Shown: positions 51,974 to 60,574 of the stretch, one piece after another
How the letters are laid out: each line of letters starts with the position of its first letter
Numbering within the stretch: position 1 is the stretch's first letter
Assembly: GCF_019904175.1 (NCBI RefSeq)
Contig: NZ_CP061913.1
Location: 3,224,001-3,288,000, forward strand
Source: Dactylosporangium vinaceum
Lineage (GTDB): Bacteria; Actinomycetota; Actinomycetes; Mycobacteriales; Micromonosporaceae
Direction: 5' to 3'
Length of the DNA: 64,000 nt
Notes under the pieces: generated by a model
Database searches by the model: none
What the model was told of the DNA's origin: nothing
The model's input: the letters and a program-made list of their open reading frames with translations, nothing else
Program-made: the position numbers and the translations under genes

Positions 51974-53290
51974 TCAGCACGGGGTCCGCTTCGTCATGCG
52001 GCCGCCGGCGCAGCGGTGGGTGGGGTGGCCGTGCTCGTCGCCGAGGTAGGAGACGAGGTACACGCGGCTGTAGCCGGTGAGGGACTCCAGGGGCAGGCCG
52101 GCCGGGGCGAACAGGTCCTTGGCGACGGGGGCGTAGCGGTGTGGGGGCGCTGCGACGGTACCCCCGGCAAAGGCCGTGAAGATGGCCTCCTGGTCCGCGT
52201 CCGCGGGCTCGTAGGTGACGGTCTCCTCCAGCTGGCCGTCGACGACCCGGACGTCGACGCGCAGCTGCTGGGACCGGTAGGTGCCGGCGTAGCGCTCCAG
52301 GTCCTCGGCGGGGGCGGCCGGCAGCGGGCGGAACGTCACCGGGGTGTGCTGCCCGACGAGCCACGGGAGCAGCTCGTTGTGCAGGGCGAACGCGCGGGGA
52401 TCGTTGCCGTATGCGGCGAAGACGAGGTCGAGCGCGGGGACGACCGCGAGGACCGCCACGCCGCCGGGCGACGCGCCGGACATGCAGAGCACCGTCACCG
52501 AGCCGAAGTCCTCGAGGAGCCAGCCCATGCCGATCGCCGGGACGTTTGCCACGCCCATGTCGTGGGTCTTCACGGCCATCGGGTTGTCCGCCCGCAGGTG
52601 GGCCCGGCCGAGGGTGAGCAGGTCGCCGACGGTGCCGATGGCGCTGGCGCCGGCCGCCGCCCACGTGTCCGGCAGCTTGAACATGGTGGTGGGCCGGGCG
52701 GCCCCGTCCGCGCCGGGAAAGTGGCCGATCGCGGTGGTGTCCCCGGCGCCGCGCAGGCCGAGCGGCTCGTAGACGTCCCGCCGGAGCAGCTCCAGGTACG
52801 CAACGCCGGTGACGGCCTCCAGCAGCCGGCCCGCCACGTTCATGCCGCCGTTGGAGTAGCTGACGTACTGCCCGGGCTCGAACAGCGTTCCGCACTGCTC
52901 GGCGAGCCCCTCCAGGTAGTGCTCGCGCGGGAAGTACAGGTCGGCGTCGATCCCGCTGGTGTGCGTCACCAGGTGCCGGACCAGGATCTTCTCGGCCGCT
53001 CCGGGCTCGGCGAGGCGAAACTCGGGCAGGTAGTCGACGACGGGCCGGTCGAGGTCGAGCCGGCCCTGCTCGACCTGCTGCAGGACGAGCATCGTCGTCA
53101 TGACCTTGGTGATGGACCCGAACAGCAGCCCGGTGCCGGCGGTCATCGGGGCGCCGGTGGTGATGTCGGCGGTACCGTGCGCGGCGATCTCGGTCTCGCC
53201 ACCCCGGTAGACCCCGGCGACGTAGCCGGGGACACCGCTCTCGGTGCAGAACTGGGCGACCCGCTCGCGAATGTGCGTCATCTCGTGCAT
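51974..53290 (-). CDS. Beta-lactamase-related serine hydrolase (class C/EstB fold)
   Basis: A 438-residue protein with the penicillin-recognising fold: SxxK motif in FGSITKVMTTML (about residue 60), the YxN motif in YVSYSNGGMN (about 152), and a C-terminal extra domain of about 110 residues (AEDLERYAGTYRS onward) as in many esterase/D-aminopeptidase relatives. No signal peptide is seen, so it is probably cytoplasmic. ATG 53290 is preferred because the frame's TTG at 53329 lies inside the apparent promoter. Substrate unknown. Confidence 0.85.
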   Translation of the reverse strand: MHEMTHIRERVAQFCTESGVPGYVAGVYRGGETEIAAHGTADITTGAPMTAGTGLLFGSITKVMTTMLVLQQVEQGRLDLDRPVVDYLPEFRLAEPGAAEKILVRHLVTHTSGIDADLYFPREHYLEGLAEQCGTLFEPGQYVSYSNGGMNVAGRLLEAVTGVAYLELLRRDVYEPLGLRGAGDTTAIGHFPGADGAARPTTMFKLPDTWAAAGASAIGTVGDLLTLGRAHLRADNPMAVKTHDMGVANVPAIGMGWLLEDFGSVTVLCMSGASPGGVAVLAVVPALDLVFAAYGNDPRAFALHNELLPWLVGQHTPVTFRPLPAAPAEDLERYAGTYRSQQLRVDVRVVDGQLEETVTYEPADADQEAIFTAFAGGTVAAPPHRYAPVAKDLFAPAGLPLESLTGYSRVYLVSYLGDEHGHPTHRCAGGRMTKRTPC

Positions 53291-53308
53291 GCCGTCGATC
53301 GTCGAGGG

Positions 53309-53323
53309 TTGCCCCAGGGGCAA
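53309..53323. promoter_or_regulatory. MerR-like palindrome in the serine-hydrolase promoter
   Basis: TTGCCCCAGGGGCAA is a perfect 7-1-7 palindrome. On the minus strand TTGACC (53329-53324), a -35-like hexamer, directly abuts it, as in MerR-regulated promoters. No MerR gene is in the window, and no clear -10 is seen. Confidence 0.4.
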
Positions 53324-53333
53324 GGTCAAGCCG

Positions 53334-54137
53334 TCAGGCGGCTGTCGTTTTCGGCGGCCGGGGGAAGAAGCCGCTCGTGCGGGCCGCGTAGTCGGCGTAC
53401 TCGGGCCCGCGCGCGCGGCTCATCCGCCGTTCGAGCAGCGCCTTGCCGCTCTTGTTGACGAGCATGTGGGTCATGAGCGCGGGGGCGAAGACGGTGACCA
53501 GGCCGAGCCAGTGGGAGCAGGCGAGCAGGAACAGCCCGGTCCACACGACGGCGTCGCCGAAGTAGTTGGGGTGGCGGGTCCACGCCCACAGCCCCCGGTC
53601 CATGAGCCGGCCGGCGTTGGCCGGGTCCGACTTGAACCGGGCCAGCTGCGCGTCGCCGATCGCCTCGAACGCGAACCCGATCGCCCAGACGGCCACCCCG
53701 GCCCACAGCACCACCGGGATCGGCTTCGCGACGTACATGGCGACCTGGACCGGGATCGACACGACCCACATGACGGCGCCCTGCGGGACGTAGATGGTCC
53801 TGAGGACGTACGGCACCAGGCCGCCCCGGTTGCGCTGGAGCAGAGCGGTGTAGCGGGGGTCCTCGCCCTTGCCCCGGTTGCGTGCGTGGATGTAGCCGCC
53901 GAGCCGCACGCCCCAGATCGCGGTGAGCGCCAGCGTCACCGACCGCTGGAGGGTGTCGCCGTGCCCGGCGGAGAGCAGGAACGACACGGTCGCGATGACG
54001 ACGAAGCCGAGGCCCCACACCGTGTCGACGATGCTCTGCTCACGTCTGTGAAGGGCGTAGGCCATCGTGAGGGCCATCGTGACCGCAACGGCGGCCAGCG
54101 TGGCCACGAGGTTGATCCCGACGGCCGCCCAGCTCAC
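53334..54137 (-). CDS. DUF1295 (steroid 5-alpha-reductase-like) membrane protein
   Basis: A 267-residue protein with 6-7 membrane segments, of the DUF1295 branch of the steroid-5-alpha-reductase/isoprenylcysteine methyltransferase superfamily. Diagnostic parts are QSIVDTVWGLGFV, the GLWAWTRHPNYFGDAVVW stretch that shapes the cofactor site, and the C-terminal RRMSRARGPEYADYAARTSG. GTG 54137 has GGAGG upstream and overlaps the preceding 28-codon frame. Context next to thiolases suggests lipid or steroid-like substrate reduction. Confidence 0.87.
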   Translation of the reverse strand: MSWAAVGINLVATLAAVAVTMALTMAYALHRREQSIVDTVWGLGFVVIATVSFLLSAGHGDTLQRSVTLALTAIWGVRLGGYIHARNRGKGEDPRYTALLQRNRGGLVPYVLRTIYVPQGAVMWVVSIPVQVAMYVAKPIPVVLWAGVAVWAIGFAFEAIGDAQLARFKSDPANAGRLMDRGLWAWTRHPNYFGDAVVWTGLFLLACSHWLGLVTVFAPALMTHMLVNKSGKALLERRMSRARGPEYADYAARTSGFFPRPPKTTAA

Positions 54138-54220
54138 GCCGTCACCTCCGCCCGCTGCGGCGCGGCCGCGAGCGCCACCCGGCACTCATGGTGAGCGGCC
54201 GGCCCGATCCGCTCGTTCAT
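54134..54220 (-). CDS. 28-residue ORF coupled to the DUF1295 gene
   Basis: An ATG at 54220 overlaps the stop of the frame upstream (ATGA) and its own stop overlaps the GTG of the DUF1295 gene (GTGA). The peptide begins MNERIGPAAHHECRVALAAA and resembles nothing I know. The precise overlaps on both sides suggest it is translated, if only as a coupling device. Confidence 0.35.
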   Translation of the reverse strand: MNERIGPAAHHECRVALAAAPQRAEVTA

Positions 54221-54394
54221 GGCATTGTCTCCTCGGCGAACTCGGCGAACGCTTCCTGGGCGGTGCGGTATTCGTGCGGCTTCCCGGCCCGGCTCGCATC
54301 GAGCAGCCCGGCCCCCGGCCGCCGCGATCGCGGCCACCACCCGTCCCCCGGGGATTCGCAGCGCCCGGGCCGCCGGACTGGTGCGGATCCTCAC
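54217..54394 (-). pseudogene. Frameshifted short gene after the thiolase
   Basis: A GTG at 54394 overlaps the thiolase stop and reads VRIRTSPAARALRIPGGR and on through IAAAGGR. Shifting frame by one base near the G-run at about 54310 gives GAGLLDASRAGKPHEYRTAQ and a tail ending EFAEETMP, stopping exactly at the next ATG overlap. Both parts have normal codon bias and the total is 59 codons plus one base. A one-base frameshift (true mutation or sequence error) in a roughly 58-residue gene explains this. Function unknown. Confidence 0.4.
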
Positions 54395-55590
54395 GCGTCC
54401 ACCCGCTCCACCAGGACGGCGACGCCCAGGCCGGCGGCGCCGCTGACCGCGGCCACGCCGTAGCGGCCGCCACGCTGGTGCAGCTCCTCGACGCACTGGC
54501 CGAGCAGGATCGCGCCGGTGGCGCCGAAGGCGTGGCCCATGGCGATCGTGCCGCCGTTCGGGTTCATGCGGTCCGGGCCGGCGTCGAGGTCGCGGCGGAA
54601 CGTCAGGCACAGCGCCGAGAACGCCTCGGCGAACTCGAACACGTCGATGTCGGCGGGCGTGAGGCCGGCCTTGGCGATCACCTTCTCCACGGCCTGCCGG
54701 CCCGCGGTGAGCATGATGACCGGGTCGGTGCTGCAGGTGGCGGCGGCGACGATCCGGGCCCGGAGCGCCAGGTGGGCCGCCGCGGCCGCCGCGCGCGTGC
54801 CCAGGAGCACCAGGGCGGCGGCGTCGGCGATGGCGGGGGAGGTGCCGACGGTGTGCCGGTGCTCGATGGCGCCGGCCTCGGGGTGGGCGGCCAGGGCGAT
54901 GGCGTCCTGACCCGCGGCGCCCAGCTCGGCGAACGCGGGCGGGAGGGCGGCCAGGGACTCGAGGGTCGTCCCGGGGCGGACCAGCTCGTCGCGGTCGAAG
55001 CCGTCGAGCGGTACCACCGCTGACCGGAAGAAGCCGGACGCCCACGCGGCCGCCGCCTTGGTCTGGGTCTCCACGCCGTAGGCGTCGAGCTCCTCGCGCC
55101 GCCAGCCGTCGAGTGTGGCGTTGAGGTCGGCGGCGATGCCCATGTGGATCGAGCCGACCCGGCGGATCGTGTCGGGGTCGCTCCAGAGCGGGCCCGCGTC
55201 GGAGAACATCGGGACCCGGGACACGCTCTCCACGCCGCCGGCCACCGCCAGGTCGAGGTCCTCGGCCTTCACCCGGGCCGCGGTCTGGGCGACCGCGTCG
55301 ATGCCGGAGGCGCAGAACCGGTTCAGGCTGACCCCGGGCACGTGCGCGCCCCACCCGGCCAGGAGCGTGGCGGTGCGGGGGAGGTTGGCACCCTGCTCGC
55401 CGCTCTGGGAGGCCAGGCCGAGGGTCACGTCCTCGATCCGGGCCGGGTCGAGGCCGGTGCGCTCGATCAGCGCGCGCTGGAGGCGCACGACGAGTTCGGT
55501 GGGGCTGAGGTGGTGCAGCGAGCCCTTCGCCGAGCCCTTGGCGCGCGCCGTGCGCAGGTGCTCCAGGACGTACACGTCGCGTGTGGTCAC
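54391..55590 (-). CDS. Thiolase (acetyl-CoA acetyltransferase family) with Cys-to-Ser change
   Basis: A 399-residue thiolase. The acyl-accepting Cys is present in LNRFCASGIDAV (about residue 91), and the His of the second motif in MGHAFGATGAI. The C-terminal motif that normally holds the acid/base Cys (LCIGGGQG-like) reads AVSGAAGLGVA, so that Cys appears replaced by Ser. GTG 55590. It is divergent from the second thiolase-like gene, sharing an 100-bp control region. A fatty-acid or side-chain beta-oxidation role is inferred. Confidence 0.87.
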   Translation of the reverse strand: MTTRDVYVLEHLRTARAKGSAKGSLHHLSPTELVVRLQRALIERTGLDPARIEDVTLGLASQSGEQGANLPRTATLLAGWGAHVPGVSLNRFCASGIDAVAQTAARVKAEDLDLAVAGGVESVSRVPMFSDAGPLWSDPDTIRRVGSIHMGIAADLNATLDGWRREELDAYGVETQTKAAAAWASGFFRSAVVPLDGFDRDELVRPGTTLESLAALPPAFAELGAAGQDAIALAAHPEAGAIEHRHTVGTSPAIADAAALVLLGTRAAAAAAHLALRARIVAAATCSTDPVIMLTAGRQAVEKVIAKAGLTPADIDVFEFAEAFSALCLTFRRDLDAGPDRMNPNGGTIAMGHAFGATGAILLGQCVEELHQRGGRYGVAAVSGAAGLGVAVLVERVDA

Positions 55591-55655
55591 TCTGTCAGAT
55601 GTAGTCTCGTCGGAGGTGGTTGGCAAGAGCACTCTCAGGTCAGGACGCTTGTACG

Positions 55656-55684
55656 TTGACGAGCTACTCTGCTTGTTGTAGTAA
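55656..55684 (+). promoter_or_regulatory. Promoter giving a probably leaderless thiolase transcript
   Basis: TTGACG (55656-55661) and TAGTAA (55679-55684) are separated by 17 bp. Transcription would begin at or next to the ATG at 55691, and no ribosome site fits between, so the message is likely leaderless. Confidence 0.5.
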
Positions 55685-55690
55685 GAAGGC

Positions 55691-56920
55691 ATGGCAGCAG
55701 TGACGACCTGGGTCGCCGGCGGTTTCCAGACGGACTTCGCCCGCAACTGGGCGCGGGCCGGCCACGGGTTCGCGGAGCTCTTCGCGGAGGTGACCACCGG
55801 GACGCTCGACGCCGCGGGCATCGACCCGGCCGACATCGGGGTGATCCACGTCGGCAACGCCTTCGGCCAGCTCTTCACCGGGCAGGGCCAGCTCGGCGGC
55901 ATGCCGGCGACTGTCGACGAGCGCCTGTGGGGCATCCCGGCCACCCGCCACGAGGCCGCCTGCGCCTCCGGCGGCACCGCGATCCTCGCCGCCATGGCCG
56001 ACCTGGAGTCCGGCCGCTACGACGCCGCCCTGGTGCTCGGGGCCGAGCTCGAGCGGACGGTCCCCGGCGACCGGGCCGCCGGCCACCTCGGCGCGGCCGC
56101 CTGGGTCGGGCACGAGGGGCAGCAGGCGAAGTTCATGTGGCCGTACATGTTCAGCGCGCTCGCCGACGAGTACGACAAGCGCTACGGGCTCGACGAGCGC
56201 CACCTGCGGGCCATCGGCCGGCTCAACTTCGACAACGCCCGGGTCAACCCCAACGCGCAGACCCGCAACTGGACGTTCACCGACGCCAGCTTCACCGACG
56301 ACGACGCGGCCAACCCGCCGGTCGAGGGCCGGCTGCGGCGCAACGACTGCAGCCAGGTCACCGACGGCGCGGCCGGGGTCGTGCTCGTCGGCGACCGCTA
56401 CCTCGCCGCCCACCCGGGCCTGGCCCGCCGCCCGCTCGCCCGGATCCTCGGCTGGGGCCACGCCACCGTCGGGCTCTCCCTCGACCAGAAGCTGCGCCGC
56501 AGCGCCGACGACCCGTACGTGCTGCCACACGTGCGCCGGGCCGTCCTCGACGCGTTCGGCCGGGCCGGGATCGGCGGCGTCGACGACGTCGACGGCATCG
56601 AGACGCACGACTGCTTCACGATGTCGCAGTACGCGGCGATCGACCACTTCGGCATCACCGCCCCCGGCGAGAGCTGGAAGGCCGTCGAGTCCGGCGAGCT
56701 GGCCATCGGCGGGCGGATCCCGATGAACCCGAGCGGCGGGCTCATCGGCGGCGGCCACCCCGTCGGCGCCACGGGCGTGCGCATGCTCGTCGACGCCTAC
56801 CGCCAGGTGACCGGCCAGGCCGGGCCCTATCAGGTCCCGGGCGCGCGGACCTTCGCCACGCTCAACATCGGCGGCAGCACCACCACGACGGTCAGCCTCG
56901 TGGTCGGCGCGGCCCTCTAG
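55691..56920 (+). CDS. SCP2-type thiolase/acetyl-CoA acetyltransferase-like protein
   Basis: A 409-residue protein of the SCP-x/thiolase-like group used in sterol and branched side-chain degradation. The nucleophile is in HEAACASGGTAI, the HDCF motif in GIETHDCFTMSQ, and the final His motif in GGGHPVGATG. The DUF35 OB-fold partner usual for some relatives is not adjacent. It is followed after 11 bp by the carotenoid oxygenase gene, so the two are probably one operon with the HxlR regulator. Confidence 0.88.
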   Translation: MAAVTTWVAGGFQTDFARNWARAGHGFAELFAEVTTGTLDAAGIDPADIGVIHVGNAFGQLFTGQGQLGGMPATVDERLWGIPATRHEAACASGGTAILAAMADLESGRYDAALVLGAELERTVPGDRAAGHLGAAAWVGHEGQQAKFMWPYMFSALADEYDKRYGLDERHLRAIGRLNFDNARVNPNAQTRNWTFTDASFTDDDAANPPVEGRLRRNDCSQVTDGAAGVVLVGDRYLAAHPGLARRPLARILGWGHATVGLSLDQKLRRSADDPYVLPHVRRAVLDAFGRAGIGGVDDVDGIETHDCFTMSQYAAIDHFGITAPGESWKAVESGELAIGGRIPMNPSGGLIGGGHPVGATGVRMLVDAYRQVTGQAGPYQVPGARTFATLNIGGSTTTTVSLVVGAAL

Positions 56921-56931
56921 AAGGACGACGC

Positions 56932-58455
56932 ATGGATGTCGAGCTGGTCGGCCACGCCCTGTCCACGCTGCCGGAGGACGACGACCACCCGTACCGCACC
57001 GGCCCCTGGCGGCCGCAGACGAACGAGTGGCGCGCCGACGACCTCACCGTCACCGGGGAGATCCCGGCCGACCTCGACGGCGTGTACCTGCGCAACACCG
57101 AGAACCCGGTGCACCCCGCGATCGCCGGGAAGTACCACCCGTTCGACGGCGACGGCATGATCCACGTGGTCGGGTTCCGCGACGGCAAGGCGTTCTACCG
57201 CAACCGGTTCGTGCGCACCGACGGGTTCCTGGCCGAGCAGGAGGCCAAGGAGCCGCTGTGGGCGGGCCTGGCCGAGCCCCCGAACACGAGCCTGCGCCCC
57301 GGCTGGGGTGCTCGCGGCGGGCTCAAGGACAGTTCCAGCACCGACGTGGTCGTGCACGCCGGCGTCGCCCTCACCAGCTTCTATCAATGCGGCGACCTGT
57401 ACCGCCTGGACCCCCTCACCCTCGACACGCTCGGCAAGTCCGGCTGGGGCGGGCGGTTCCCGTCGCAGTGGGGCGTCTCGGCCCATCCGAAGAGCGACGA
57501 GCACACCGGCGAGCTGCTGTTCTTCAACTACGGCAAGGAGGCGCCGTACCTGCACTACGGCGTGGTCGACAGCGGCAACCACCTCGTGCACTACATCGAC
57601 GTGCCGCTGCCCGGGCCGCGCCTGCCGCACGACATGGCCTACACCGAGCACTACGCGATCCTCAACGACTGCCCGCTGTTCTGGGAGCCCGACCTGCTGG
57701 CGCAGGGCGTGCACGCGGCCCGCTTCCACCCCGAGCTGCCGCTGCGGATCGGGGTCGTGCCCCGCCGGGGTACCAGCGAGCAGGTCCGGTGGTTCGAGGC
57801 GGACCCGACGTACGTCCTGCACTGGGTGAACGCCTACGAGGAGGGCGACGAGATCGTCCTCGACGGCTTCTTCCAGGACGACCCGGAGCCCCGGGACCGC
57901 GGGGACGGCTCGTACTTCCAGCGCATGTTCCGCTTCCTGGCCCTCGACCGCATGCAGTCGCACCTGCACCGCTGGCGGCTGAACCTGGTCACCGGCCAGG
58001 TCCGCGAGGAGCGGCTGCGCGACACCGTCACCGAGTTCGGCATGATCAACGGTCGGCACGGCGGGCGCCGCAACCGGTACGCCTACGCCGCCACCGGGGT
58101 CGAGGGCTGGTTCCTGTTCGACGGCGTCGTCAAGCACGACCTGGAGACCGGGCACGACGAGCGGTACGCGTTCGGCGAGGGCGTCTTCGGCAGCGAGACC
58201 GCGATGGCGCCGCGGGTCGGTTCGGCGGCCGAGGACGACGGCTACCTGATCACGATCGTCACCGACATGAACCGCAACCTGTCCGAGTGCCTGGTCTTCG
58301 ACGCGCAGCGGGTCGGCGACGGCCCGATCGCCCGGGTCGCACTGCCCGAGCGGGTGTCCAGCGGCACCCACGCCACCTGGGCCGCCGGCTCCTCGATCCC
58401 GGGCTGGGCGAGCGCCGCCACCATCGCCGCCGGCCTGCGCATGGGACATGCGTGA
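56932..58455 (+). CDS. Carotenoid cleavage oxygenase-family protein
   Basis: A 507-residue non-heme iron dioxygenase of the carotenoid/lignostilbene/apocarotenoid family, a seven-bladed beta-propeller. The four iron-binding His can be placed in VSAHPKSD, LPHDMAYTEHY, VLHWVNAYEE and SGTHATWAAG. The start DLDGVYLRNTENPVHP and FDGDGMIH are family hallmarks. AAGGACGACGC precedes ATG 56932. Substrates cleaved by the family are conjugated double bonds in carotenoids, apocarotenoids or stilbenes; neighbours suggest the products enter CoA-dependent degradation. Confidence 0.92.
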   Translation: MDVELVGHALSTLPEDDDHPYRTGPWRPQTNEWRADDLTVTGEIPADLDGVYLRNTENPVHPAIAGKYHPFDGDGMIHVVGFRDGKAFYRNRFVRTDGFLAEQEAKEPLWAGLAEPPNTSLRPGWGARGGLKDSSSTDVVVHAGVALTSFYQCGDLYRLDPLTLDTLGKSGWGGRFPSQWGVSAHPKSDEHTGELLFFNYGKEAPYLHYGVVDSGNHLVHYIDVPLPGPRLPHDMAYTEHYAILNDCPLFWEPDLLAQGVHAARFHPELPLRIGVVPRRGTSEQVRWFEADPTYVLHWVNAYEEGDEIVLDGFFQDDPEPRDRGDGSYFQRMFRFLALDRMQSHLHRWRLNLVTGQVREERLRDTVTEFGMINGRHGGRRNRYAYAATGVEGWFLFDGVVKHDLETGHDERYAFGEGVFGSETAMAPRVGSAAEDDGYLITIVTDMNRNLSECLVFDAQRVGDGPIARVALPERVSSGTHATWAAGSSIPGWASAATIAAGLRMGHA

Positions 58456-59414
58456 CAGCGGGCCCGGGCGACTCGCCGACACTACTGGAGGCGGGGTCGC
58501 AGAACGCCGTCGCGCACGCCCTCGGCATCATCGGTGATGAGTGGACGCTGCTGCTGCTGCGCTACGCGACGGCGCTGGGGGTGCGGCGCTACAGCGACTT
58601 CCTCGAACGCCTGCCCATCTCCAACTCGGTGCTGACCAACCGGCTGTCCCGCCTGGCCGAGCTGGGTCTGATGGAGAAGGTCGCCTACCAGCAGCGCCCG
58701 CCGCGCTTCGAGTATCGCCTCACCAAGCGCGGCCGCGACACCTGGCCGATCCTCCTGACCATCTGGGCCTGGGAGGCGACGTGGGTGCCGCAGCACGAGG
58801 AGCGGCTGCCGGTCATGCGCCACAGCCGCTGCGGGCAGCCGTTCCAGCCGCTGCTCATGTGCGCCGCGTGCGGCAAGCCGGTCGAGCCCCGCGACGTCAC
58901 CGGCGGCTTCGGCCCGAGCGGCACCTGGGAGCGCAGCGTCCCCGCGGCCACGACCCGCCGCCGCTCGTTCGCCGGCGCCGGGGCCAGCCCCGGGCTGTTC
59001 CCGCAGACGATGGCCCTGATCGGCAACCGCTGGTCCTCGGCCCTGCTCGGCGCCGCGTTCCTGGGCGCCCACCGGTTCAAGGACTTCGAGCAGCGCCTGG
59101 GCGCACCGCCGACGATGGTCGCCGACCGCCTGCGCACGTTCTGCGACCTGGGCGTGCTCGACCCGGCCCCGGGCGCGGAGCGGGCCGACTGGCTCAGCTA
59201 CCACCTGACCGCGAAGGGCCGCGCCTTCTTCCCGGTCGTGATGTGCACCCTCGACTGGGGCCACCGCTGGTTCAAGGCCCCCGAAGGCCGGGCCCTGGTC
59301 TACCGCCACACCGAGTGCCGTCGCATCTTCACGCCCCGCCTGGCCTGCGACAAGTGCCGCGAACCCCTGCGCGGCGGCAGTGACGTCTCGATCGAGCCCG
59401 AGGCGCGAGCATGA
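58452..59414 (+). CDS. Tandem (double) HxlR-family regulator with zinc-ribbon tails
   Basis: A 320-residue protein containing two HxlR-type winged helices in one chain: residues about 15-115 (ALGIIGDEWTLLLLRYA, LPISNSVLTNRLSRLAELGL) and about 180-280 (MALIGNRWSSALLGAAFLG, GAPPTMVADRLRTFCDLGVL). Each is followed by a CxxC knuckle, CAACGKPVEP and CDKCREPLRG, with an upstream Cys, probably binding zinc. GTG 58452 overlaps the oxygenase stop. HxlR proteins normally act as dimers, so the chain is a covalent dimer. It probably controls this catabolic operon. Confidence 0.87.
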   Translation: MTAGPGDSPTLLEAGSQNAVAHALGIIGDEWTLLLLRYATALGVRRYSDFLERLPISNSVLTNRLSRLAELGLMEKVAYQQRPPRFEYRLTKRGRDTWPILLTIWAWEATWVPQHEERLPVMRHSRCGQPFQPLLMCAACGKPVEPRDVTGGFGPSGTWERSVPAATTRRRSFAGAGASPGLFPQTMALIGNRWSSALLGAAFLGAHRFKDFEQRLGAPPTMVADRLRTFCDLGVLDPAPGAERADWLSYHLTAKGRAFFPVVMCTLDWGHRWFKAPEGRALVYRHTECRRIFTPRLACDKCREPLRGGSDVSIEPEARA

Positions 59415-59503
59415 CCGACCGGGCCCTGCTCGGGGTCCGCGGCCGCTATCGGTGACGCGCTAATTCGGTCGCGTCGGCCGGGCGGTCACGGTAGAACCAC
59501 GGG

Positions 59504-60286
59504 GTGACTGAGCAACGGCTGCCCGGCGGGCGCACATACGGAGCTGTCCGCGTCGGCGACGAGGTCCGCCGCCCCGCCCAGCCGTCCACGGCATCGGTGC
59601 ACGCCGTGCTGCGGCACCTGGAAAACACCGGCTTCGCCGGTGCCCCGCGGGCCCGCGGCTTCGACGAGCAGGGCCGCGAGCGCGTGACCTTCCTCGAGGG
59701 CCGCACGCTCGGCGACGAGGGGCCGACGTGGCCCGACTTCCTGCGCTCCGACGCCGCCCTCCAGCAGGTCGGTGCGTGGCTGCGCCGGCTGCACGACGCC
59801 ACCGCGACGTTCGAGCCGCCCGCCGGCGCCGTCTGGTTCACCGGTCAGGCGTGGGCGCCCGGGCTGGTCATCGCCCACCTCGACGCGGCACCGTGGAACG
59901 CCGTGTGGGACGGCGACACCCTCGTCGGGTTCGCCGACTGGGAGCTGGCCAGCCCCTCGCCGCGCGAAGGCGACCTGGCGTTCTCGGCGCTCACCTGGAC
60001 GCCGCTGCTGACCGCCGGGATCACCGAGCCCGCCGGGTTCAAGGACCCGGACGACCGGCGGCGCCGGCTCCATCTGTTCCTCGACGCATACGGGTACCAG
60101 GGCGACCGGCTCGTGATCCGTGACGCCATCCTCGGCCGGGTCGAGCGCAACGTCGGCGTGATCCGGCACCTGGCGTCCCAGGGCGCGCCGCCGTTCCAGC
60201 AGCTGCTGCCCTGGGCCGCCGACCTCGAGCAGTCCGGCGCCGAGGTGGCCGCCCTCCCGGACGAGTTCTGGCGGCCTCAGGAGTAG
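59504..60286 (+). CDS. APH-family phosphotransferase
   Basis: A 260-residue aminoglycoside-phosphotransferase/choline-kinase-fold protein. The catalytic loop HGDxxxxN appears as AHLDAAPWNAVWDG (Asp and Asn kept, Gly replaced by Leu), and the metal-binding Asp is in GFADWELASP. The N-lobe is short. Such proteins are mostly small-molecule kinases; antibiotic resistance cannot be claimed. GTG start. It is a separate unit, about 90 bp after the HxlR gene. Confidence 0.85.
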   Translation: MTEQRLPGGRTYGAVRVGDEVRRPAQPSTASVHAVLRHLENTGFAGAPRARGFDEQGRERVTFLEGRTLGDEGPTWPDFLRSDAALQQVGAWLRRLHDATATFEPPAGAVWFTGQAWAPGLVIAHLDAAPWNAVWDGDTLVGFADWELASPSPREGDLAFSALTWTPLLTAGITEPAGFKDPDDRRRRLHLFLDAYGYQGDRLVIRDAILGRVERNVGVIRHLASQGAPPFQQLLPWAADLEQSGAEVAALPDEFWRPQE

Positions 60287-60574
60287 GCCGCCCGCAGGGC
60301 GTGCCTGAGCAGTCGACCGAGCCGACGATGAGCGCATAGACCCGAGCGCCCCGGTCGAGCAGCGAGAGTGACTTGGACAGGGCACGGTGGCGGAGTATTT
60401 CTCGGCTGTTTCCCCGATGGGCCCGGCCGACCCCGGCGGGCATGGTGAGTAGCGGGGGTATCGGCCGCTTCCGCCCGTTCCAGCGCAGCGCGGCAACGGT
60501 GGCGGGCAAGCCGTTCGGTGACGTCGTCGACATCTCCAGCACGTACATCACCACGTACCAAAGGGGCTTCGGGC

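Noticed and set aside
55927..58455. 842-codon open frame through the thiolase and oxygenase
   Set aside because: The first third is a shadow of the thiolase-like gene; real coding starts at ATG 56932 with a ribosome site.
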